64,000 bases of DNA, taken from positions 29,161,493 to 29,225,492 of the forward strand of contig OY821793.1 of assembly GCA_963682175.1 (NCBI GenBank). The letters are read 5' to 3'. This stretch comes from Triglochin maritima. Its lineage: Eukaryota; Streptophyta; Magnoliopsida; Alismatales; Juncaginaceae. Position 1 is the stretch's first letter; every line of letters begins with the position of its first letter. The position numbers and the translations under genes were made by a program. Under the pieces are notes generated by a model. That model did not search any database and had not been told where the DNA came from. It saw only the letters and a program-made list of their open reading frames with translations. Of the stretch, positions 1-14,462 are shown piece after piece.

Positions 1-1755
1 CTGGCCAAAGGCCACTCCGTCGCCACCCTGCAGGCCAACACCAAATCGGTTGCGCCTCGAGCATCGGACCTCCAAATTGAGCGTTCTAACTTGCATCACG
101 TAGACAATTCATCCTTCTATCTGCCCCTAAAATTTCAGAGTAAACGCCCAAGAATTCGGGGTCGCGCCTCCTCCAAGAAGACGCAGCTCCCTACGAGCCA
201 CGCCCCCACATCATCAGCATTCTTCATCTCATCGCGCCTCGCCCTACATACGTCTAAATCGGCCATTCTAAGAGGAGTTACCCATCCACTCCTCCTCACT
301 ATGTGCTCGGGTGCCCAAATATAGACTAAGGCTCACCTAAGGTCCACTCAGGCCATTGCTTGGGACAAACGATGCGGCAGCTTCCACTTTGCCCGCGGGC
401 AACACCCACGGACTTCCAAACGCGTTTTGGAAGCGAATGGGGTAGGAAACAACCGTGGGAACCCAAGCATGGGCACGAGCAACGTCCCAAAGAACTTTCC
501 CCACGAGAAACCCCCATTACCTTCCGGACGCGTTCGGAAGTGCACTGGAAGGCAACAACCTTGGGCAACCGAGCACGTCGAAGAGCAACGTCCACAGGCA
601 CCTTGGTCTTTGCCCACGAGCAACCCCCATTTCACCTACAAGTGCACTTTCACTTGCAAACGTGTTTTGGAAGCGAATGCCGCAGGCCACTGCCGCGAGC
701 ACACACTAGGCCCTAGCGTGGCGCTGACACGCCAACTATGACAACACTAGGCTAGTGTCCATTGCCCGACCGCCAAATCACTCCGAGATGGGTGCGCCTC
801 GTAGATAACGCGGATGGATATGTGGGGTCCTAAGTTCCATAAACCGTGGTTGGGCCACCTAAAGACCACTTAGAAACTAGGTGTGGGGCTGGCCACATGC
901 CACGCGTGGAGCTGGCCAAAGGCCACTCAATCGCCACCCTGCAGGCCAACACCAAATCGGCTGCGCCTCGAGCATCCGACCACCAAATCGAGCGTTCTAA
1001 CTTGCATCACGTAGACAATTCATCCCTCTATCTGACCCTAAAATTTCAGAGTAAACGCCCTAGTATTCGGGGTCGCGCCTCCTCCAAGAAACGCAGCTCC
1101 CTACCAGCCACGCCCCCACATCATCAGCATTCTTCATCTCATCGCGCCTCGCCCTACATACGTCTAAATCGGCCATTCTAAGAGGAGTTACCCATCCACT
1201 CCTCCTCACTATGTGCTCGGGTGCCCAAATATAGACTAAGGCTCACCTAAGGTCCACTCAGGCCATTGCTTGGGACAAACGATGCGGCAGCTTCCACTTT
1301 GCCTGCGGGCAACACCCACGGACTTCCAAACGCGTTTTGGAAGCGAATGGGGTAGGAAACAACCGTGGGAACCCAAGCATGGGCACGAGCAACGTCCCAA
1401 AGAACTTTCCCCACGAGAAACACCCATTACCTTCCGGACGCGTTCGGAAGTGCACTGGAAGGCAACAACCTTGGGCAACCGAGCACGTCGAAGAGCAACG
1501 TCCACAGGCACCTTGGTCTTTGCCCACGAGCAACCCCCATTTCACCTACAAGTGCACTTTCACTTGCAAACGTGTTTTGGAAGCGAATGCCGCAGGCCAC
1601 TGCCGCGAGCACACACTAGGCCCTAGCGTGGCGCTGACACGCCAACTATGACAACACTAGGCTAGTGTCCATCGCCCGACCGCCAAATCACTCCGAGATG
1701 GGTGCGCCTCGTAGATAACGCGGATGGATATGTGGGGTCCTAAGTTCCATAAACC

Positions 1756-2666
1756 GTGGTTGGGCCACCTAAAGACCACTTAGAAACTAGGTGTGGGGCT
1801 GGCCACATGCCACGCGTGGAGCTGGCCAAAGGCCACTCCATCGCCACCCTGCAGGCCAACACCAAATCGGCTGCGCCTCGAGCATCCGACCACCAAATCG
1901 AGCGTTCTAACTTGCATCACGTAGACAATTCATCCCTCTATCTGCCCCTACAATTTCAGAGCAAACACCCAAGTATTCGGGGTCGCGCCTCCTCCAAGAA
2001 GACGCAGCTCCCTACCAGCCACGCCCCCACATCATCAGCATTCTTCATCTCATCGCGCCTCGCCCTACATACGTCTAAATCGGCCATTCTAAGAGGACTT
2101 ACCCATCCACTCCTCCTCACTATGTGCTCGGGTGCCCAAATATAGACTAAGGCTCACCTAAGGTCCACTCAGGCCATTGCTTGGGACAAACGATGCGGCA
2201 GCTTCCACTTTGCCCGCGGGCAACACCCATGGACTTCCAAACGCGTTTTGGAAGCGAATGGGGTAGGCAACAACCGTGGGAACCCAAGCATGGGCACGAG
2301 CAACGTCCCAAAGAACTTTTCCCACGAGAAGTCCCCATTCCCTTCCGGACGCGTTCGGAAGTGCACTAGAAGGCAACAACCTTGGGCAACCGAGCACGTC
2401 GAAGAGCAACGTCCACAGGCACCTTGGTCTTTGCCCACGAGCAACTCTCATTTCACCTACAAGTGCGCTTTCACTTCCAAACGTGTTTTGGAAGCGAATG
2501 CCGCAGGCCACTGCCGCGAGCACACACTAGGCCCTAGCGTGGCGCTGACACGCCAACTATGACAACACTAGGCTAGTGTCCATCGCCCGACCGCCAAATC
2601 ACTCCGAGATGGGTGCGCCTCGTAGATAACGCGGATGGATATGTGGGGTCCTAAGTTCCATAAACC
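1756..2666. repeat. Reference satellite monomer with internal substructure
   Basis: This typical 911-bp unit is used to map internal structure. It contains the perfect palindrome CCACGCGTGG (1810-1819), a TATA-like AAATATAG (2138-2145), and the perfect 14-bp palindrome TTGCCCGCGGGCAA (2210-2223). Three related dyads follow, all with CTTCC...GGAAG arms around a CGCG or CGTG centre: 2234-2254, 2342-2361 and 2474-2494. Two more palindromes lie downstream: CTAGGCCCTAG (2527-2537) and ACACTAGGCTAGTGT (2565-2579). The three CTTCC dyads head degenerate subrepeats A (108 bp), B (132 bp) and partial C. These share boxes such as CGAGCAAC and CAACAACC(G/T)TGGG. Confidence 0.85.
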
Positions 2667-5600
2667 GTGGTTGGGCCGCCGAAAGACCACTTAGAAACTA
2701 GGTGTGGGGCTGGCCACATGCCACGCGTGGAGCTGGCCAAAGGCCACTCCGTCGCCACCCTGCAGGCCAACCCCAAATCGGCTGCGCCTCGAGCATCCGA
2801 CCTCCAAATCAAGCGTTCTAACTTGCATCACGTAGACAATTCATCCCTCTATCTGCCCCCAAATTTCAGAGCAAACGCCCTAGTATTCGGGGTCGCGCCT
2901 CCTCCAAGAAGACGCAGCTCCCTACCAGCCACGCCCCCACATCATCAGCATTCTTCATCTCATCGCGCCTCGCCCTACATACGTCTAAATCGGCCATTCT
3001 AAGAGGACTTACCCATCCACTCCTCCTCACTATGTGCTCGGGTGCCCAAATATAGACTAAGGCTCACCTAAGGTCCACTCAGGCCATTGCTTGGGACAAA
3101 CGATGCGGCAGCTTCCACTTTGCCCGCGGGCAACACCCATGGACTTCCAAACGCGTTTTGGAAGCCAATGGGGTAGGCAACAACCGTGGGAACCCAAGCA
3201 TGGGCACAAGCAACGTCCCAAAGAACTTTCCCCACGAGAAATCCCCATTCCCTTCCGGACGCGTTCGGAAGTGCACTGGAAGGCAACAACCTTGGGCAAC
3301 CGAGCACGTCGAAGAGCAACGTCCACAGGCACCTTGGTCTTTGCCCACGAGCAACCCTCATTTCACCTACAAGTGCGCTTTCACTTCCAAACGTGTTTTG
3401 GAAGCGAATGCCGCAGGCCACTGCCGCGAGCACACACTAGGCCCTAGCGTGGCGCTGACACGCCAACTATGACAACACTAGGCTAGTGTCCATCGCCCCA
3501 CCGCCAAATCACTCCGAGATGGGTGCGCCTCGTAGATAACGCGGATGGATATGTGGGGTCCTAAGTTCCATAAACCGTGGTTGGGCCGCCTAAAGACCAC
3601 TTAGAAACTAGGTGTGGGGCTGGCCACATGCCACGCGTGGAGCTGGCCAAAGGCCACTCCGTCGCCACCCTGCAGGCCAACCCCAAATCGGCTGCGCCTC
3701 GAGCATCCGACCTCCAAATCGAGCGTTCTAACTTGCATCACGTAGACAATTCATCCCTCTATCTGCCCCTAAAATTTCAGAGCAAACGCCCTAGTATTCG
3801 GGGCCGCGCCTCCTCCAAGAAGACGCAGCTCCCTACCAGCCACGCCCCCACATCATCAGCATTCTTCATCTCATCGCGCCTCGCCCTACATACATCTAAA
3901 TCGGCCATTCTAAGAGGACTTACCCATCCACTCCTCCTCACTATGTGCTCGGGTGCCCAAATATAGACTGAGGCTCACCTAAGGTCCACTCAGGCCATTG
4001 CTTGGGACAAACGATGCGGCAGCTTCCACTTTGCCCGCGGGCAACACCCATGGACTTCCAAACGCGTTTTGGAAGCGAATGGGGTTGGCAACAACCGTGG
4101 GAACCCAAGCATGGGCACAAGCAACGTCCCAAAGAACTTTCCCCACGAGAAATCCCCATTCCCTTCCGGACGCGTTCGGAAGTGCACTGGAAGGCAACAA
4201 CCTTGGGCAACCGAGCACGTCGAAGAGCAACGTCCACAGGCACCTTGGTCTTTGCCCACGAGCAACCCTCATTTCACCTACAAGTGCGCTTTCACTTCCA
4301 AACGTGTTTTGGAAGCGAATGCCGCAGGCCACTGCCGCGAGCACACACTAGGCCCTAGCGTGGCGCTGACACGCCAACTATGACAACACTAGGCTAGTGT
4401 CCATCGCCCCACCGCCAAATCACTCCGAGATGGGTGCGCCTCGTAGATAACGTGGATGGATATGTGGGGTCCTAAGTTCCATAAACCATGGTTGGGCCGC
4501 CTAAAGACCACTTAGAAACTAGGTGTGGGGCTGGCCACATGCCACGCGTGGAGCTGGCCAAAGGCCACTCCGTCGCCACCCTGCAGGCCAACACCAAATC
4601 GACTTCCCCTCAAGCATCCGACCTCCAAATCGAGCGTTCTAACTTGCATCACGTAGACAATTCATCCCTCTATCTGCCCCTAAAATTTCAGAGCAAACGC
4701 TCTAGTATTCGGGGTCGCGCCTCCTCCAAGAAGACGCAGCTCCCTACCAGCCACGCCCCCACATCATCAGCATTCTTCATCTCATCGCGCCTCGCCCTAC
4801 ATACATCTAAATCGGCCATTCTAAGAGGAGTTACCCATCCACTCCTCCTCACTATGTGCTCGGGTGCCCAAATATAGACTAAGGCTCACCTAAGGTCCAC
4901 TCAGGCCATTGCTTGGGACAAACGATACGGCAGCTTCCACTTTGCCCGCGGGCAACACCCATGGACTTCCAAACGCGTTTTGGAAGCGAATGGGGTAGGC
5001 AACAACCGTGGGAACCCAAGCATGGGCACGAGCAACGTCCCAAAGAACTTTCCCCACGAGAAACCCCCATTACCTTCCGGACGCGTTCGGAAGTGCACTG
5101 GAAGGCAACAACCTTGGGCAACCGAGCACGTCGAAGAGCAACGTCCACAGGCACCTTGGTGTTTGCCCACGAGCAACCCCCATTTCACCTACAAGTGCAC
5201 TTTCACTTCCAAACGTGTTTTGGAAGCGAATGCCGCAGGCCACTGCCGCGAGCACACACTAGGCCCTAGCGTGGCGCTGACACGGCAACTATGACAACAC
5301 TAGGCTAGTGTCCATCGCCCGACCGCCAAATCACTCCGAGATGGGTGCACCTCGTAGATAACGCGGATGGATATGTGGGGTCCTAAGTTACATAAACCGT
5401 GTTTGGGCCGCCTAAAGACCACTTAGAAACTAGGTGTGGGGCTGGCCACATGCCACGCGTGGAGCTGGCCAAAGGCCACTCCGTCGCCACCCTGCAGGCC
5501 AACACCAAATCGGCTGCGCCTCGAGCATCCGACCTCGAAATCGAGCGTTCTAACTTGCATCACGTAGACAATTCATCCCTCTATCTGACCCTAAAATTTC

Positions 5601-8600
5601 AGAGCAAACGCCCTAGTATTCGAGGTCGCGCCTCCTCCAAGAAGACGCAGCTCCCTATTAGCAACGCCCCCACATCATCAGCATTCTTCATCTCATCGCG
5701 CCTCGCCCTACATACATCTAAATCGGCCATTCTAAGAGGAGTTACCCATCCACTCCTCCTCACTATGTGCTCGGGTGCCCAAATATAGACTAAGGCTCAC
5801 CTAAGGTCCACTCAGGCCATTGCTTGGGACAAACGATGCGGCAGCTTCCACTTTGCCCGCGGGCAACACCCATGGACTTCCAAACGCGTTTTGGAAGCGA
5901 ATGGGGTAGGCAACAACCGTGGGAACCCAAGCATGGGCACGAGCAACGTCCCAAAGAACTTTCCCCACGAGAAACCCCCATTACCTTCCGGACGCGTTCG
6001 GAAGTGCACTGGAAGGCAACAACCTTGGGCAACCGAGCACGTCGAAGAGCAACGTCCACAGGCACCTTGGTCTTTGCCCACGAGCAACCCCCATTCCACC
6101 TACAAGTGCACTTTCACTTCCAAACGTGTTTTGGAAGCGAATGCCGCAGGCCACTGCCGCGAGCACACACTAGGCCCTAGCGTGGCGCTGACACGCCAAC
6201 TATGACAACACTAGGCTAGTGTCCATCGCCCGACCGCCAAATCACTCCGAGATGGGTGCGCCTCGTAGATAACGCGGATGGATATGTGGGGTCCTAAGTT
6301 CCATAAACCGTGGTTGGGCCACCTAAAGACCACTTAGAAACTAGGTGTGGGGCTGGCCACATGCCACGCGTGGAGCTGGCCAAAGGCCACTCCGTCGCCA
6401 CCCTGCAGGCCAACACCAAATCGGCTGCGCCTCGAGCATGCGACCTCAAAATCGAGCGTTCTAACTTGCATCATGTAGAAAATTCATCCCTCTATCTGCC
6501 CCTAAAATTTCAGAGCAAACGCCCTAGTATTCGGGGTCGTTCCTCCTCCAAGAAGACGCAGCTCACTATTAGCAACGCCCCCACATCATCAGCATTCTTC
6601 ATCTCATCGCGCCTCGCCCTACATACATCTAAATCGGGCATTCTAAGAGGAGTTACCCATCCACTCCTCCTCACTATGTGCTCGGGTGCCCAAATATAGA
6701 CTAAGGCTCACCTAAGGTCCACTCAGGCCATTGCTTGGGACAAACGATGCGGCAGCTTCCACTTTGCCCGCGGGCAACACCCATGGACTTCCAAACGCGT
6801 TTTGGAAGCGAATGGGGTAGGCAACAACCGTGGGAACCCAAGCATGGGCACGAGCAACGTCCCAAAGAACTTTCCCCACGAGAAACCCCCATTACCTTCC
6901 GGACGCGTTCGGAAGTGCACTGGAAGGCAACAACCTTGGGCAACCGAGCACGTCGAAGAGCAACGTCCACAGGCACCTTGGTCTTTGCCCACGAGCAACC
7001 CCCATTCCACCTACAAGTGCACTTTCACTTCCAAACGTGTTTTGGAAGCGAATGCCGCAGGCCACTGCCGCGAGCACACACTAGGCCCTAGCGTGGCGCT
7101 GACACGCCAACTATGACAACACTAGGCTAGTGTCCATCGCCCGACCGCCAAATCACTCCGAGATGGGTGCGCCTCGTAGATAACGCGGATGGATATGTGG
7201 GGTCCTAAGTTCCATAAACCGTGGTTGGGCCACCTAAAGACCACTTAGAAACTAGGTGTGGGGCTGGCCACATGCCACGCGTGGAGCTGGCCAAAGGCCA
7301 CTCCGTCGCCACCCTGCAGGCCAACACCAAATCGGCTGCGCCTCGAGCATGCAACCTCAAAATCGAGTGTTCTAACTTGCATCACGTAGAAAATTCATCC
7401 CTCTATCTGCCCCTAAAATTTCAGAGCAAACGCCCTAGTATTCGGGGTCGTTCCTCCTCCAAGAAGACGCAGCTCACTATTAGCAACGCCCCCACATCAT
7501 CAGCATTCTTCATCTCATCGCGCCTCGCCCTACATACATCTAAATCGGCCATTCTAAGAGGAGTTACCCATCCACTCCTCCTCACTATGTGCTCGGGTGC
7601 CCAAATATAGACTAAGGCTCACCTAAGGTCCACTCAGGCCATTGCTTGGGACAAACGATGCGGCAGCTTCCACTTTGCCCGCGGGCAACACCCATGGACT
7701 TCCAAACGCGTTTTGGAAGCGAATGGGGTAGGCAACAACCGTGGGAACCCAAGCATGGGCACGAGCAACGTCCCAAAGAACTTTCCCCACGAGAAACCCC
7801 CATTACCTTCCGGACGCGTTCGGAAGTGCACTGGAAGGCAACAACCTTGGGCAACCGAGCACGTCGAAGAGCAACGTCCACAGGCACCCTGGTCTTTGCC
7901 CACGAGCAACCCCCATTTCACCTACAAGTGCGCTTTCACTTCCAAACGTGTTTTGGAAGCGAATGCCGCAGGCCACTGCCGCGAGCACACACTAGGCCCT
8001 AGCGTGGCGCTGACACGCCAACTATGACAACACTAGGCTAGTGTCCATCGCCCGACCGCCAAATCACTCCGAGATGGGTGCGCCTCGTAGATAACGCGGA
8101 TGGATATGTGGGGTCCTAAGTTCCATAAACCGTGGTTGGGCCACCTAAAGACCACTTAGAAACTAGGTGTGGGGCTGGCCAGATGCCACGCGTGGAGCTG
8201 GCCAAAGGCCACTCCGTCGCCACCCTGCAGGCCAACACCAAATCGGCTGCGCCTCGAGCATCCGAAATCCAAATCGAGCGTTCTAACTTGCATCACGTAG
8301 ACAATTCATCCCTCTTTCTGCCCCTAAAATATCAGAGCAAACGCCCTAGTATTCAGGGTCGCGCCTCCTCCAAGAAGATGCAGCTCCCTACCAGCCACGC
8401 CCCCACATCATCAGCATTCTTCATCTCATCGCGCCTCGCCCTACATACATCTAAATCGGCCATTCTAAGAGGAGTTACCCATCCACTCCTCCTCACTATG
8501 TGCTCGGGTGCCCAAATATAGACTAAGGCTCACCTAAGGTCCACTCAGGCCATTGCTTGGGACAAACGATGCGGCAGCTTCCACTTTGCCCGCGGGAAAC

Positions 8601-9953
8601 ACCCATGGACTTCCAAACGCGTTTTGGAAGCGAATGATGTAGGCAACAACCGTGGGAACCCAAGCATGGGCACGAGCAACGTCCCAAAGAACTTTCCCCA
8701 CGAGAAACCCCCATTACCTTCCGGACGCGTTCGGAAGTGCACTGGAAGGCAAGAACCTTGGGCAACCGAGCACGTCGAAGAGCAACGTCCACAGGCACCT
8801 TGGTGTTTGCCCACGAGCAACCCCCATTTCACCTACAAGTGCACTTTCACTTCCAAACGTGTTTTGGAAGCGAATGCCGCAGGCCACTGCCGCGAGCACA
8901 CACTAGGCCCTAGCGTGGCACTGACACGCCAACTATGACAACACTAGGCTAGTGTCCATCGCCCGACCGCCAAATCACTCCGACATGGGTGCGCCTCGTA
9001 GATAACGCGGATGGATATGTGGGGTCCTAAGTTCCATAAACCGTGGTTGGGCCGCCTAAAGACCACTTAGAAACTAGGTGTGGGGCTGGCCACATGCCAC
9101 GCGTGGAGCTGGCCAAAGGCCACTCCGTCGCCACCCTGCAGGCCAACACCAAATCGGCTGCGCCTCGAGCATGCGACCTCAAAATCGAGCGTTCTAACTT
9201 GCATCACGTAGCAAATTCATCCCTCTATCTGCCCCTAAAAGTTCAGAGCAAACGCCCTAGTATTCGGGGTCGCGCCTCCTCCAAGAAGACGTAGCTCCCT
9301 ACCAGCCACGCCCCCACATCATCAGCATTCTTCATCTCATCGCGCCTCGCCCTACATACATCTAAATCGGGCATTCTAAGAGGACTTACCCATCCACTCC
9401 TCCTCACTATGTGCTCGGGTGCCCAAATATAGACTAAGGCTCACCTAAGGTCCACTCAGGCCATTGCTTGGGACAAACGATGCGGCAGCTTCCACTTTGC
9501 CCGCGGGCAACACCCATGGACTTCCAAACGCGTTTTGGAAGCGAATGGGGTAGGCAACAACCGTGGGTACCCAAGCATGGGCACGAGCAACGTCCCAAAG
9601 AACTTTCCCCACGAGAAACCCCCATTACCTTCCGGACGCGTTCGGAAGTGCACTTGAAGGCAACAACCTTGGGCAACCGAGCACGTCGAAGAGCAACGTC
9701 CACAGGCACCTTGGTCTTTGCCCACGAGCAACCCCCATTTCACCTACAAGTGCGCTTTCACTTCCAAACGTGTTTTGGAAGCGAATGCCGCAGGCCACTG
9801 CCGCGAGCACACACTAGGCCCTAGCGTGGCGCTGACATGCCAACTATGAAAACACTAGGCTAGTGTCCATCGCCCGACCGCCAAATCACTCCGACATGGG
9901 TGCGCCTCGTAGATAACGCGGATGGATATGTGGGGTCCTAAGTTCCATAAACC

Positions 9954-10841
9954 GTGGTTGGGCCGCCTAAAGACCACTTAGAAACTAGGTGTGGGGCTGG
10001 CCAAAGGCCACTCCGTCGCCACCCTGCAGGCCAACACCAAATCGGCTGCGCCTCGAGCATGCGACCTCAAAATCGAGCGTTCTAACTTGCATCACGTAGA
10101 AAATTCATCCCTCTATGTGCCCCTAAAATTTCAGAGCAAACGCCCTAGTATTCGGGGTCGCGCCTCCTCCAAGAAGACGCAGCTCCCTACCAGCCACGCC
10201 CCCACATCATCAGCATTCTTCATCTCATCGCGCCTCACCCAACATACATCTAAATCGGCCATTCTAAGAGGAGTTACCCATCCACTCCTCCTCACTACGT
10301 GCTCGGGTGCCCAAATATAGACTAAGGCTCACCTAAGGTCCACTCAGGCCATTGCTTGGGACAAACGATGCGGCAGCTTCCACTTTGCCCGCGGGCAACA
10401 CCCATGGACTTCCAAACGCGTTTTGGAAGCCAATGGGGTAGGCAACAACCGTGGGAACCCAAGCATGGGCACGAGCAACGTCCCAAAGAACTTTCCTCAC
10501 GAGAAACCCCCATTCCCTTCCGGACGCGTTCGGAAGTGCACTGGAAGGCAACAACCTTGGGCAACCGAGCACGTCGAAGAGCAACGTCCACAGGCACCCT
10601 GGTCTTTGCCCACGAGCAACCCCCATTTCACCTACAAGTGCGCTTTCACTTCCAAACGTGTTTTGGAAGCGAATGCCGCAGGCCACTGCCGCGAGCACAC
10701 ACTAGGCCCAAGCGTGGCACTGACACGCCAACTATGACAACACTAGGCTAGTGTCCATCGCCCGACCGCCAAATCACTCCGACATGGGTGCGCCTCGTAG
10801 ATAACGAGGATGGATATGTGGGGTCCTAAGTTCCATAAACC
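9954..10841. repeat. 888-bp monomer with 23-bp deletion
   Basis: This unit lacks 23 bp between two GCTGGCC direct repeats, so the CCACGCGTGG palindrome is lost. The unit reads GCTGGCC directly into AAAGGCC. A deletion between 7-bp repeats is the usual product of slippage or unequal pairing. Confidence 0.9.
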
Positions 10842-13574
10842 GTGGTTGGGCCGCCTAAAGACCACTTAGAAACTAGGTGTGGGGCTGGCCACATGCCACG
10901 CGTGGAGCTGGCCAAAGGCCACTCCGTCGCCACCCTGCAGGCCAACACCAAATCGGCTGCGCCTCAAGCATCCGACCTCCAAATCGAGCGTTTTAACTTG
11001 CATCACGTAGACCATTCATCCCTCTATCTGCCCCTAAAATTTCAGAGCAAACACACAAGTATTATGGGTCGCGCCTCCTCCAAGAATACGCAGCTCCCTA
11101 CCAGCCACGCCCCCACATCATCAGCATTCTTCATCTCATCGCGCCTCGCCCTACATACATCTAAATCGGCCATTCTAAGAGGAGTTACCCATCCACTCCT
11201 CCTCACTATGTGCTCGGGTGCCCAAATATAGACTAAGGCTCACCTAAGGTCCACTCAGGCCATTGCTTGGGACAAACGATGCGGCAGCTTCCACTTTGCC
11301 CGCGGGCACCACCCATGGACTTCCAAACGCGTTTTGGAAGCGAATGGGGTAGGCAACAACCGTGGGAACCCAAGCATGGGCACAAGCAACGTCCCAAAGA
11401 ACTTTCCCCACGAGAAACCCCCATTACCTTCCGGACGCGTTCGGAAGTGCACTGGAAGGCAACAACCTTGGGCAACCGAGCACGTCGAAGAGCAACGTCC
11501 ACAGGCACCTTGGTCTTTGCCCACGAGCAACCCCCATTTCACCTACAAGTGCACTTTCACTTCCAAACGTGTTTTGGAAGCGAATGCCGCAGGCCACTGC
11601 CGCGAGCACACACTAGGCCCTAGCGTGGCGCTGACACGCCAACTATGACAACACTAGGCTAGTGTCCATCGCCCGACCGCCAAATCACTCCGAGATGGGT
11701 GCGCCTCGTAGATAACGCGGATGGATATGTGGGGTCCTAAGTTCCATAAACCGTGGTTGGGCCACCTAAAGACCACTTAGAAACTAGGTGTGGGGCTGGC
11801 CACATGCCACGCGTGGAGCTGGCCAAAGGCCACTCCGTCGCCACCCTGCAGGCCAACACCAAATCGGCTGCGCCTCGAGCATGCAACCTCAAAATCGAGC
11901 GTTCTAACTTGCATCACGTAGAAAATTCATCCCTCTATCTGCCCCTAAAATTTCAGAGCAAACGCCCTAGTATTCGGGGTCGCGCCTCCTCCAAGAAGAC
12001 GCAGGTCCCTACCAGCCACGCCCCCACATCATCAGCATTCTTCATCTCATCGCGCCTCGCCCTACATACATCTAAATCGGGCATTCTAAGAGGACTTACC
12101 CATCCACTCCTCCTCACTATGTGCTCGGGTGCCCAAATATAGACTAAGGCTCACCTAAGGTCCACTCAGGCCATTGCTTGGGACAAACGATGCGGCAGCT
12201 TCCACTTTGCCCGCGGGCAACACCCATGGACTTCCAAACGCGTTTTGGAAGCGAATGGGGTAGGCAACAACCGTGGGAACCCAAGCATGGGCACGAGCAA
12301 CGTCCCAAAGAACTTTCCCCACGAGAAACCCCCATTACCTTCCGGACGCGTTCGGAAGTGCACTGGAAGGCAACAACCTTGGGCAACCGAGCACGTCGAA
12401 GAGCAACGTCCACAGGCACCTTGGTCTTTGCCCACGAGCAACCCCCATTTCACCTACAAGTGCACTTTCACTTCCAAACGTGTTTTGGAAGCGAATGCCG
12501 CAGGCCACTGCCGCGAGCACACACTAGGCCCTAGCGTGGCACTGACACGCCAACTATGACAACACTAGGCTAGTGTCCATCGCCCGACCGCCAAATCACT
12601 CCGACATGGGTGCGCCTCGTAGATAACGCGGATGGATATGTGGGGTCCTAAGTTCCATAAACCGTGGTTGGGCCGCCTAAAGACCACTTAGAAACTAGGT
12701 GTGGGGCTGGCCACATGCCACGCGTGGAGCTGGCCAAAGGCCACTCCGTCGCCACCCTGCAGGCCAACACCAAATCGGCTGCGCCTCGAGCATGCGACCT
12801 CAAAATCGAGCGTTCTAACTTGCATCACGTAGCAAATTCATCCCTCTATCTGCCCCTAAAAGTTCAGAGCAAACGCCCTAGTATTCGGGGTCGCGCCTCC
12901 TCCAAGAAGACGTAGCTCCCTACCAGCCACGCCCCCACATCATCAGCATTCTTCATCTCATCGCGCCTCGCCCTACATACATCTAAATCGGGCATTCTAA
13001 GAGGACTTACCCATCCACTCCTCCTCACTATGTGCTCGGGTGCCCAAATATAGACTAAGGCTCACCTAAGGTCCACTCAGGCCATTGCTTGGGACAAACG
13101 ATGCGGCAGCTTCCACTTTGCCCGCGGGCAACACCCATGGACTTCCAAACGCGTTTTGGAAGCGAATGGGGTAGGCAACAACTGTGGGAACCCAAGCATG
13201 GGCACGAGCAACGTCCCAAAGAACTTTCCCCACGAGAAACCCCCATTACCTTCCGGACGCGTTCGGAAGTGCACTGGAAGGCAACAACCTTGGGCAACCG
13301 AGCACGTCGAAGAGCAACGTCCACAGGCACCTTGGTCTTTGCCCACGAGCAACCCCCATTTCACCTACAAGTGCGCTTTCATTTCCAAACGTGTTTTGGA
13401 AGCGAATGCCGCCGGCCACTGCCGCGAGCACACACTAGGCCCTAGCGTGGCGCTGACATGCCAACTATGAAAACACTAGGCTAGTGTCCATCGCCCGACC
13501 GCCAAATCACTCCGACATGGGTGCGCCTCGTAGATAACGCGGATGGATATGTGGGGTCCTAAGTTCCATAAACC

Positions 13575-14462
13575 GTGGTTGGGCCGCCTAAAGACCACTT
13601 AGAAACTAGGTGTGGGGCTGGCCAAAGGCCACTCCGTCGCCACCCTGCAGGCCAACACCAAATCAGCTGCGCCTCGAGCATGCGACCTCAAAATCGAGCG
13701 TTCTAACTTGCATCACGTAGAAAATTCATCCCTCTATGTGCCCCTAAAATTTCAGAGCAAACGCCCTAGTATTCGGGGTCGCGCCTCCTCCAAGAAGACG
13801 CAGCTCCCTACCAGCCACGCCCACACATCATCAGCATTCTTCATCTCATCGCGCCTCACCCAACATACATCTAAATCGGCCATTCTAAGAGGACTTACCC
13901 ATCCAATCCTCCTCACTATGTGCTCGGGGGCCCAAATATAGACTAAGGCTCACCTAAGGTCCACTCAGGCCATTGCTTGGGACAAACGATGCGGCAGCTT
14001 CCACTTTGCCCGCGGGCAACACGCATGGACTTCCAAACGCGTTTTGGAAGCCAATGGGGTAGGCAACAACCGTGGGAACCCAAGCATGGGCACGAGCAAC
14101 GTTCCAAAGAACTTTCCCCACGAGAAACCCCCATTCCCTTCCGGACGCGTTCGGAAGTGCACTGGAAGGCAACAACCTTGGGCAACCGAGCACGTCGAAG
14201 AGCAACGTCCACAGGCACCCTGGTCTTTGCCCACGAGCAACCCCCATTTCACCTACAAGTGCGCTTTCACTTCCAAACGTGTTTTGGAAGCGAATGCCGC
14301 AGGCCACTGCCGCGAGCACACACTAGGCCCTAGCGTGGCACTGACACGCCAACTATGACAACACTAGGCTAGTGTCCATCGCCCGACCGCCAAATCACTC
14401 CGACATGGGTGCGCCTCGTAGATAACGCGGATGGATATGTGGGGTCCTAAGTTCCATAAACC
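13575..14462. repeat. 888-bp monomer with the same 23-bp deletion
   Basis: The deletion is identical to that in the unit at 9954 and lies in the same tetramer position. It is therefore inherited by block duplication rather than independent. Confidence 0.9.
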
